In this document: positions 1-5,108 of the stretch, piece after piece
How the letters are laid out: the number at the start of each line of letters is the position of its first letter
Position numbering within the stretch: the stretch's first letter is position 1
Assembly: GCA_964532085.1 (NCBI GenBank)
Contig: CAZHHH010000136.1
Location: 1-6,389, forward strand
Source: CAZHHH01 sp964532085
GTDB taxonomy: Bacteria > Bacteroidota > Bacteroidia > Bacteroidales > Marinilabiliaceae
Direction of reading: 5' to 3'
DNA: 6,389 nt
Notes under the pieces: model-generated
Seen by the model: only the letters and a program-made list of their open reading frames with translations
Told to the model about the DNA's origin: nothing
Database searches by the model: none
Made by a program: the position numbers and the translations under genes

Positions 1-16
1 TTTATAATATATATCT

Positions 17-1144
17 ATGAGAAAATTATTATTTTTATTAGTTGTTTTAGTTTTTGTAGGTTGTAATAATGTGGTTGTAAATCAGTCTGATACACTAAAA
101 GATGCTACAAAGGAGTTATTCACATTTGGTGCAGCTTTAAATGTTGATCAAATTGATGGAAAAGATTCATTAGCAATAAATATTGTTAAAAAGCACTTTA
201 ATTCTATAGTTGCAGAAAATTGTATGAAAAGTATGTATATGCAGCCAGAGGAAGGTGTGTTTTTCTTTAATGATGCAGATGCTTTTGTTCAGTTTGGTAT
301 AGAAAATAATATGGAAATTATTGGGCATACATTAGTTTGGCACTCACAAGCTCCTGATTGGTTATTTGTTGATGATGAGGGTGATGAGGTAACCCGTGAA
401 GTGCTAATCGAGAGAATGAGAAATCATATTACTACTATTGTAAGCCGATACAAAGGTAAAATTAAAGGATGGGATGTTGTTAATGAAGCTGTGCTTGATG
501 ATGGAAGCTTGAGAGAGAGTAAATTTTATAAAATTATAGGTCCTGACTTTATTAAATTAGCATTTCAATTTGCACATGAAGCAGATCCAGATGTAGAGCT
601 ATATTATAATGATTATGGTGTATCTGGTGTTGAAAAATGTGATGGTATATATGATGTCGTTAAAGATTTAATCGATAACGATATCAGAATTGATGGAGTA
701 GGTATGCAAGGACATATTAATATGGATAGTCCAACTGTAGAGGAGATGGAAGCATCTATTATTAAACTGTCCGACTTGGCTGGTAAGGTAATGATTACAG
801 AGCTTGACTTAACTGTTTTGCCATGGCCAACTGAAAGAATTACAGCCGAAGTATCATTAAGTTATCAATTGGATTCAATCTATAATCCATATCCTAATGG
901 AATGCCAGATTCAGTCTCAGTAGAGTTTAATGATAGATATGCTGATTTCTTCAGAATGTTTATAAAAAACAGAGATAGAATTGAGCGTGTAACCCTTTGG
1001 GGAGTTGCAGATCATCATTCTTGGAGAAATGACTGGCCTATAGAAGGACGTAGAGATTATCCTTTGCTTTTTGATGATGAATATCAAGCTAAACCTGTAG
1101 TTGATGAGATTATTAAAATGGCAAGTGAAGTTGTATTAGATTAA
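17..1144 (+). CDS. GH10 endo-1,4-beta-xylanase, lipoprotein
   Basis: Predicted retaining endo-xylanase that cuts internal beta-1,4 bonds of xylan. Residues 1-16 form a lipoprotein signal (basic MRK, hydrophobic core, lipobox FVGC with C16 as the lipidated residue), so the enzyme should be anchored in the envelope. The rest is one GH10 barrel: AENCMK (66-71), the HTLVWHSQ substrate-binding segment (104-111), WDVVNEA with the acid/base E157, QGH (231-233), ITELD with the nucleophile E262, and LWGV plus HSW (327-336) lining the -1 subsite. At 375 residues it is a complete single-domain enzyme without a carbohydrate-binding module. An in-frame TAA at 5-7 makes the ATG at 17 the first usable start; no strong Shine-Dalgarno site is seen. 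It is followed 26 bases later by a GH43 gene, presumably in one transcript. The promoter lies left of the window. There is no acidic cluster after C16, so a periplasm-facing location is possible. The family call is very secure; location is inferred. Confidence 0.95.
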   Translation: MRKLLFLLVVLVFVGCNNVVVNQSDTLKDATKELFTFGAALNVDQIDGKDSLAINIVKKHFNSIVAENCMKSMYMQPEEGVFFFNDADAFVQFGIENNMEIIGHTLVWHSQAPDWLFVDDEGDEVTREVLIERMRNHITTIVSRYKGKIKGWDVVNEAVLDDGSLRESKFYKIIGPDFIKLAFQFAHEADPDVELYYNDYGVSGVEKCDGIYDVVKDLIDNDIRIDGVGMQGHINMDSPTVEEMEASIIKLSDLAGKVMITELDLTVLPWPTERITAEVSLSYQLDSIYNPYPNGMPDSVSVEFNDRYADFFRMFIKNRDRIERVTLWGVADHHSWRNDWPIEGRRDYPLLFDDEYQAKPVVDEIIKMASEVVLD

Positions 1145-1170
1145 ATAAACAGAAATAAAACTTATAAAAA

Positions 1171-2154
1171 ATGGTAAGAAAACATTTAGTTGATCACATT
1201 TATATTGCTGACCCATCAGCACACGTTTTTGAAGGAAAATTATTTATTTATCCTTCACATGACTATGACGCTGGAATACCTGAAGATGATTTAGGGTCAC
1301 ATTTTGCTATGAGAGATTATCATGTTTTTTCCATGGACGAAATTGATGGAGAAGTTACAGATCATGGTAAAGTTTTAGATATAGATGATATCCCTTGGGG
1401 TGGACGTCAGCTTTGGGATTCTGATGTAGCATTTAGAAATGGTAAATATTATATGTATTTCCCGTTAAAAGACAAAACAGATATTTTTAGAATTGGTGTT
1501 GCAATAAGTGATCGTCCAGAAGGACCATTTAAACCACGTGAATTCCCAATTAAGGGAAGTTATTCAATGGACCCTTGTCTTTTTGAAGAAAAAGATGGTA
1601 CTTTTTATATGTATTTTGGCGGTATTTGGGGTGGACAGCTTCAAAGATATAGAAATAATAAAGCTCTAGAAGTTGGTGCATTACCAGCTGACGATGAGCC
1701 GGCATTATGTCCAAAAGTTGTGAAAATGACCGACGATATGCTTGAATTTGCCGAAGAACCAAAAGATTTAGTAATTCTTGACGAAAACGGAAATCCCCTT
1801 TTACAAGGTGATACCGACAGAAGATTCTTCGAGGCTTCATGGATGCACGTTTATAATGGAAAGTATTACTTCTCGTATTCAACTGGTGATACACACAAAA
1901 TTGTATATGCAATAGGTGATAATCCTTATGGACCATTTACTTATCAAGGTGTTATCTTAAATCCAGTACTTGGATGGACAACGCACCATTCTATAGTTGA
2001 GTTTAAAGGTAAGTGGTATCTGTTCTTCCACGATTCAGAGCCATCAGGTAAAACTCCTTTAAGAAGTGCTAGATATGCCGAATTGAAATATCGACCAGAT
2101 GGATCAATAGAAACCATTACTGTTGAATATGACAAGGATGCAAAAGTAGATTAG
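1171..2154 (+). CDS. GH43 beta-xylosidase / alpha-L-arabinofuranosidase (GH43_1-like), cytoplasmic
   Basis: Predicted inverting glycosidase that releases xylose and/or arabinose from short xylo-oligosaccharides. The five-bladed propeller active site is visible: general base D14 in IADPSAHVF, pKa modulator D134 in YSMDPC, general acid E221 in FFEASW, and H273 in the TTHHS segment that in GH43 lines the centre of the propeller. Length (327 residues) and the opening DHIYIADPSAHVF...LFIYPSHD fit the small single-domain enzymes of subfamily 1, the group of Bacteroides xylosidase/arabinosidase. There is no signal peptide, so action in the cytoplasm on imported oligosaccharides is inferred. An in-frame TAA at 1165-1167 fixes the ATG at 1171 as the first start; it is preceded by an A-rich stretch rather than a Shine-Dalgarno site. 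It is the second gene after the GH10 xylanase and is followed by a hairpin terminator. The choice between xylosidase and arabinofuranosidase cannot be made from sequence. Confidence 0.93.
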   Translation: MVRKHLVDHIYIADPSAHVFEGKLFIYPSHDYDAGIPEDDLGSHFAMRDYHVFSMDEIDGEVTDHGKVLDIDDIPWGGRQLWDSDVAFRNGKYYMYFPLKDKTDIFRIGVAISDRPEGPFKPREFPIKGSYSMDPCLFEEKDGTFYMYFGGIWGGQLQRYRNNKALEVGALPADDEPALCPKVVKMTDDMLEFAEEPKDLVILDENGNPLLQGDTDRRFFEASWMHVYNGKYYFSYSTGDTHKIVYAIGDNPYGPFTYQGVILNPVLGWTTHHSIVEFKGKWYLFFHDSEPSGKTPLRSARYAELKYRPDGSIETITVEYDKDAKVD

Positions 2155-2175
2155 TAAGTTATTAGTAGTTTAAAT

Positions 2176-2216
2176 AAAAAACAGGGTAAAGCTATTATAG
2201 TTTATCCTGTTTTTTT
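2176..2216 (+). terminator. Rho-independent terminator of the GH10-GH43 operon
   Basis: Arms AAAAAACAGGGTAAA (2176-2190) and TTTATCCTGTTTTTTT (2201-2216) pair over 15 positions with a single G-T wobble. They enclose a 10-base loop, in which CTA/TAG can pair further. The right arm runs into seven T residues. It lies 21 bases after the GH43 stop codon and should close the xylan operon, insulating it from the ATPase gene downstream. Confidence 0.85.
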
Positions 2217-2250
2217 ACGCCTCGTTTTTAACAATTAATTAGCATTTTCG

Positions 2251-2281
2251 GTAAATTCTTCAATGTGTTGAATAATTTTAC
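2251..2281 (+). repeat. 31-base palindromic repeat, copy A (upstream of ATPase gene)
   Basis: An imperfect inverted repeat. The left arm GTAAATTCTTCAA (2251-2263) pairs with TTGAATAATTTTAC (2268-2281) around TGTG, with one bulged A and one mismatch. It matches copy C (3537-3567) at 28 of 31 positions and copy B (3504-3534) at 26 of 31. All three copies are exactly 31 bases long and preceded by G. Homology with copy B extends leftwards to a shared ATTAATT about 17 bases before the palindrome, so the repeated unit is larger than the hairpin. It ends directly against a candidate -7 box for the ATPase gene. Confidence 0.85.
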
Positions 2282-2289
2282 TATTTTTG
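2282..2289 (+). promoter_or_regulatory. Candidate Bacteroidota -7 box (TAnnTTTG) for the ATPase gene
   Basis: TATTTTTG matches the Bacteroidota -7 consensus TAnnTTTG exactly. Transcription would start near 2294-2297, leaving a leader of about a dozen bases before the ATG at 2308. A TTG exists at 2268-2270, but its 11-base spacing is too short for a standard -33 element, so the upstream half is weak. Palindrome copy A abuts the box and would occupy the region where polymerase or a regulator binds. In AT-rich DNA such matches can arise by chance. Confidence 0.4.
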
Positions 2290-2307
2290 TGTAATAATAT
2301 ATTTATT

Positions 2308-3438
2308 ATGATAACAAGAATTATAGAAAAGCAAATAAAGAGTAGTATAAAACCACAAAAAGCCACTTTAATATTTGGCGCAAGGCGTGTTGGAAAAACT
2401 ATTTTACTTGATAATATTCTTAAAGAGTTTAAAGGTAATTATCAATTATTAAATGGTGAAGATATTACTACTCATCAGTTGTTTGAGCAAAATTCAATAA
2501 AAAGGTTTCAAGACTTTTTTGGTGATTTACAATTACTTGTTATTGATGAAGCTCAAAGCATTCCTCACATTGGCCAAAGAATAAAATTGTTGGTTGATAA
2601 TATTAAAGGCTTATCTGTTGTTGCGACTGGTTCTTCTGCATTCGATTTATTAAATAGAACAGGTGAGCCTCTTGTTGGTTGTGGATATTCTTTTTATTTA
2701 TTTCCGCTCTCTCAAGAAGAGCTTAACTCTGTAGAAAGCCCTATCGACACATTAAATAATTTTGAATCTCGATTAATATTTGGCTCTTTTCCTGAGCTTA
2801 ATTCAATGGAGACAGTTTCGGAAAAAACAGATTATTTAAAGTCAATAGTAAATTCTTATATGCTAAAAGATATTTTGACCATTGATGGCATCAAGAATTC
2901 TTCTAAAATGTTTAATTTGTTGCGACTTGTTGCATTTCAAGTTGGTAGTGAAATTTCTTATGATGAGATAGCAAAGAAGGTAGGGCTAAGTAGAAATACA
3001 GTTGAACATTATCTCAATATACTTTCGCAAGTTTATGTCGTTTTTAGATTAGGTGCATATTCTAATAATTTAAGAAAGGAAGTAACCAAAAGTAGTAAAT
3101 GGTATTTTTATGACAATGGTATTCGTAATGCATTGATAAATAAACTTATGCCGTTAAATATGCGAAATGATGAAGGTATCTTGTGGGAAAATTATTTGAT
3201 TAGTGAAAGAATTAAGAATAACTATTATCATAATTTGCACAATGAATATTTCTTTTGGAGAACTTATGATAAAAAAGAGATTGATTTAGTTGAGCTATCG
3301 CCTAATGGGAATTTATCTGCCTTTGAATTAAAGTGGGGTGATAAAACTCCTAAAATTCCGGCAGCTTTTGCAAAAAATTATCCAGATGCTACTTTTACAG
3401 TTGTTAATAGGAATAATTATTTAGAAAGTTTTATCTAG
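2308..3438 (+). CDS. AAA_14-type ATPase with DUF4143 C-terminal region, nuclease-like motif
   Basis: A 376-residue P-loop ATPase of the widespread AAA_14 + DUF4143 type, whose cellular role is not established. Visible parts are Walker A GARRVGKT (24-31), Walker B LLVIDEAQ (76-83) and a sensor-like VVATGSSAFDL (104-114). A winged-helix segment ISYDEIAKKVGLSRNTVEHY (216-235) reads as DNA-binding. The C-terminus has EIDLVE followed by FELKW, giving a D326...E340-x-K342 arrangement as in PD-(D/E)XK nuclease folds. The frame is open from a TTG at 2287, but that codon lies inside a candidate -7 box, so the ATG at 2308 is chosen. There is no signal peptide or membrane segment, so it is probably cytoplasmic. 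Its neighbours are sugar genes unrelated to it. It is bracketed by three copies of a 31-base palindrome, suggesting a self-contained cassette. Family assignment is secure; nuclease activity and mobility are inference. Confidence 0.9.
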   Translation: MITRIIEKQIKSSIKPQKATLIFGARRVGKTILLDNILKEFKGNYQLLNGEDITTHQLFEQNSIKRFQDFFGDLQLLVIDEAQSIPHIGQRIKLLVDNIKGLSVVATGSSAFDLLNRTGEPLVGCGYSFYLFPLSQEELNSVESPIDTLNNFESRLIFGSFPELNSMETVSEKTDYLKSIVNSYMLKDILTIDGIKNSSKMFNLLRLVAFQVGSEISYDEIAKKVGLSRNTVEHYLNILSQVYVVFRLGAYSNNLRKEVTKSSKWYFYDNGIRNALINKLMPLNMRNDEGILWENYLISERIKNNYYHNLHNEYFFWRTYDKKEIDLVELSPNGNLSAFELKWGDKTPKIPAAFAKNYPDATFTVVNRNNYLESFI

Positions 3439-3451
3439 TATTATTGTATCA

Positions 3452-3482
3452 GATAATAGTAAATAAATTATTTAAAGTTATC
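3452..3482. repeat. AT-rich inverted repeat after the ATPase gene
   Basis: Nested symmetry: GATAA (3452-3456) pairs with TTATC (3478-3482), and TAAATAA (3460-3466) with TTATTTA (3468-3474) around a single A, separated by unpaired TAG/AAG. It starts 13 bases after the ATPase stop codon. It lacks GC pairs and a T-run, so it is a poor terminator. It differs in sequence from the 31-base palindromes. It may be chance in AT-rich DNA. Confidence 0.3.
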
Positions 3483-3503
3483 TCGATTAATTTATGTTTT
3501 TTG

Positions 3504-3534
3504 GTAAATTATTCGATCTATTGAATATTTTTAC
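3504..3534 (+). repeat. 31-base palindromic repeat, copy B (downstream of ATPase gene)
   Basis: The most diverged copy. Left arm GTAAATTATTCGAT faces ATTGAATATTTTTAC across a two-base centre; it matches copy C at 25 of 31 positions and copy A at 26 of 31. It shares with copy A the left-hand flank ATTAATT plus a T-rich stretch. It is in direct tandem with copy C at a period of 33 bases, with only TG between the two. Confidence 0.8.
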
Positions 3535-3536
3535 TG

Positions 3537-3567
3537 GTAAATTCTTCAATGCATTGAAGAATTTTAC
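3537..3567 (+). repeat. 31-base palindromic repeat, copy C (downstream of ATPase gene)
   Basis: The best-formed copy. Left arm GTAAATTCTTCAAT (3537-3550) is the reverse complement of ATTGAAGAATTTTAC (3553-3567) except for one extra A in the right arm. As single strand it can form a near-perfect hairpin with a TGCA tip. Like copy A it is followed by TTTTTGT, so similarity to A continues a few bases past the palindrome. It has no T-run directly after the stem and is separate from the terminator at 3580-3620. Confidence 0.85.
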
Positions 3568-3579
3568 TTTTTGTCGATG

Positions 3580-3620
3580 AAAAAAGAAGGGAAAGAACTT
3601 ATTTATTCTATCCCTTCTTT
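3580..3620 (-). terminator. Terminator of the GH5 mannanase gene
   Basis: A perfect 10-base stem, AAAGAAGGGA (3583-3592) with TCCCTTCTTT (3611-3620), is extended inside by AGAA/TTCT after one mismatch. Read on the minus strand, the stem ends in an uninterrupted T-run (complement of 3580-3585). It lies 18 bases after the mannanase stop codon. It may also stop transcripts arriving from the ATPase gene, though the T-run on that side is displaced by three A residues. Confidence 0.8.
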
Positions 3621-3638
3621 AAATTTTTTATAAAACAG

Positions 3639-4940
3639 TTATTTAATAATACCCATTTTTTTGCTATAACTTCTTATCAAATCAATAGTCGTATCTGTAG
3701 CGAATACTGCATTAAGTCCTTGCTCTTCTTGAGGTGGGTCGCCCATTAAGTCATCTCCTTTGCTCCAAAAAATATCATCTTCAGAGGCTTTTCCATATCC
3801 TCCAAAAGCCCAAAAGTTTGTACCAGCTAGAACTCCACCATTTTTTGAGTGTTCTAATACTTTCTCAAATGCAAATTGATAATATTTATCTCTAGATTCT
3901 GTAGTTGATTCTGGAGAATAAGAAAAACCATCACGTGGTAAGCCAAACTCTTCAAAAACTACAGGTTTATTGAGGTCAATTGCAACTTTGATATGGTCAT
4001 CAAAATATTTAGATGTTTTTTCAATAGCCACATCTAGAGTGCCTGGAATATCTTCTTTATCTATCCAGCTCCAGTTATTTGGCCAGATATGGAATGTTAA
4101 ATAATCAATTTCAGGGAAACTATGAGTTTCAATAAATAGGTCCATATCATTTTCGCATCCCCATTCTCCCTCTGTTCCTGTTGCCACAAGCTGATTTGGA
4201 GCTAAAGATTTGATAAATGCTGCAGTACGTCCAATCCATTCTGCAAAAGCTTCTTTATTATCATCTCTAAAAGCACGAGGCTCATTGGCAATTTCCCAAG
4301 TCATAATATGTGGATCTTCGGTGTATTTTACACCTGTATATCTATTTGTACGTTCAATTACAAACTTTATAAAGTCATAGTTGTCTTGAATGCAAGGTTC
4401 ACAACTATGAAATTGCGCAACATAGTTCATAAAATCAACCCACTCCGTTGTATCGAGCTGTGCATAAGGTACGTCGCCATAATCGTTCCATTTTAGATAC
4501 TGCCCATAACCACCAGACCACTCCCAGCTGTTATTTAAAAATAGAACTGCATACATATCTCTTTTAGCAAGTTCGGCCATAAAAAAGTCCAAACCATCTA
4601 AAATAGTATCATTATATACGCCAGGCTCTAAAATTAATGGAGGATAAACACGCCAAGGAAAATCATCTCCACCTTCTGCACCAACTAAAACACGAAGATT
4701 GGTTATGCCTATATCTTGCATTAGGTCTAATTCGTCAATTAATCTTTGTCGATTACCACCTTCACCTTCAGAACCTAAAATTGAACCATACCAATAATTG
4801 GTTCCGATAAAATAATAAGGTTCATTATCAATCAAAAATTGTCCATCTTTGACAGTTACAAATTTATTTGTAGGCTCTTCATTTGTACATGAAAGTAAAA
4901 TTAAGGCCAAAACAAATAAGCTAAAAATTTTTTTCATCAT
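3639..4940 (-). CDS. GH5 (subfamily 7-like) endo-1,4-beta-mannanase, lipoprotein
   Basis: Predicted retaining endo-mannanase acting on mannan, gluco- or galactomannan backbones. A lipoprotein signal covers residues 1-18 (MMKKIF, hydrophobic core, lipobox LLSC with C18). The mature end TNEEP is acidic just after the cysteine, resembling Bacteroidota surface-export signals. The rest is one TIM barrel: FIGTNYWYG (44-52), NLRVLVGAEG (81-90), HIMTWEIANEPR (211-222) with acid/base E220, GTEGEWG (255-261), YLTFHIWPNNW (280-290), PVVFEEFG (326-333) with the likely nucleophile E331, and GTNFWAFGG (373-381). C180 and C183 (CEPC) may form a disulphide. At 433 residues it is complete, without an added binding module. 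Two tandem ATG codons (4940 and 4937) are both possible starts. It is divergent from an AraC-type regulator gene and has its own terminator. The GH5 family is secure; mannan specificity is inferred from subfamily-like motifs. Confidence 0.92.
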   Translation of the reverse strand: MMKKIFSLFVLALILLSCTNEEPTNKFVTVKDGQFLIDNEPYYFIGTNYWYGSILGSEGEGGNRQRLIDELDLMQDIGITNLRVLVGAEGGDDFPWRVYPPLILEPGVYNDTILDGLDFFMAELAKRDMYAVLFLNNSWEWSGGYGQYLKWNDYGDVPYAQLDTTEWVDFMNYVAQFHSCEPCIQDNYDFIKFVIERTNRYTGVKYTEDPHIMTWEIANEPRAFRDDNKEAFAEWIGRTAAFIKSLAPNQLVATGTEGEWGCENDMDLFIETHSFPEIDYLTFHIWPNNWSWIDKEDIPGTLDVAIEKTSKYFDDHIKVAIDLNKPVVFEEFGLPRDGFSYSPESTTESRDKYYQFAFEKVLEHSKNGGVLAGTNFWAFGGYGKASEDDIFWSKGDDLMGDPPQEEQGLNAVFATDTTIDLIRSYSKKMGIIK

Positions 4941-4983
4941 AATATAATATAGTTAATTGTAAATCTTTTTTTGTTTATTTTAA

Positions 4984-4991
4984 CAAAAATG
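4984..4991 (-). promoter_or_regulatory. Possible -7 box for the mannanase gene
   Basis: On the minus strand this reads CATTTTTG, one base from the consensus TAnnTTTG, about 44 bases upstream of the mannanase ATG. No convincing -33 TTG is seen at the right distance. It overlaps the left near-palindrome at 4986-4998, so a protein bound there would block it. The evidence is weak. Confidence 0.25.
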
Positions 4992-5024
4992 CTATTTTGT
5001 ATTGAGATTTAAAAATAGTATTTT
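4986..5024. promoter_or_regulatory. Paired AT-rich near-palindromes, candidate operator between mannanase and AraC genes
   Basis: AAAATGCTATTTT (4986-4998) and AAAATAGTATTTT (5012-5024) agree at 11 of 13 positions as direct repeats and 12 of 13 as inverted repeats, because each is nearly symmetric. They lie 26 bases apart, start to start, in the 168-base region between the divergent genes. This is where a regulator would control the mannanase and itself. AraC-type proteins usually bind two sites about two helical turns apart, so the spacing is only roughly right. The sequence is very AT-rich, so chance is possible. Confidence 0.3.
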
Positions 5025-5070
5025 ATCATAAAAAGATATTATTAAAAATATAAGATTCATTAATTAAGAG

Positions 5071-5090
5071 TATTGTCTGGTATTGGTCTG
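5071..5090. repeat. Tandem 10-base near-repeat upstream of the AraC gene
   Basis: TATTGTCTGG is followed directly by TATTGGTCTG; both share TATTG and TCTG, shifted by one inserted G. It is the most GC-containing patch of the intergenic region, and its unit equals about one helical turn. It ends 18 bases before the AraC start codon, so it could be a binding site or part of the leader. With only two units the evidence is thin. Confidence 0.3.
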
Positions 5091-5108
5091 AAAATGATAT
5101 AGATAGAT

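Noticed and set aside
1550..2135. Open frames on the minus strand opposite the GH43 gene
   Set aside because: They lie entirely within a well-conserved GH43 coding region, show no recognisable domains and have no start signals.
2251..2281. Palindrome copy A as the terminator of the xylan operon
   Set aside because: A stronger hairpin with a direct T-run lies earlier at 2176-2216, and the same palindrome recurs twice downstream of the ATPase together with a separate terminator.
2287..2307. TTG start giving the ATPase seven extra N-terminal residues
   Set aside because: The TTG overlaps a perfect TAnnTTTG box, the added residues do not resemble the usual start of the family, and the ATG at 2308 begins MITRIIEKQI, which is typical for AAA_14 ATPases.
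2308..3438. Toxin-antitoxin or phage-defence role for the ATPase
   Set aside because: It stands alone with no partner gene, and its neighbours are carbohydrate genes; nothing in the window supports defence specifically.
3504..3567. Tandem repeats B and C as a CRISPR remnant
   Set aside because: The units are separated by only two bases, so there are no spacers, the third copy lies over a kilobase away, and no cas genes are present.
2217..3579. Classical insertion sequence or transposon
   Set aside because: There is no transposase, integrase or relaxase; the flanking repeats are direct copies of a palindrome rather than terminal inverted repeats, and no target duplication was found.
4308..4496. 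Open frame of 62 codons on the plus strand inside the mannanase gene
   Set aside because: It is antisense to the conserved catalytic region containing the acid/base residue and looks like a chance frame.
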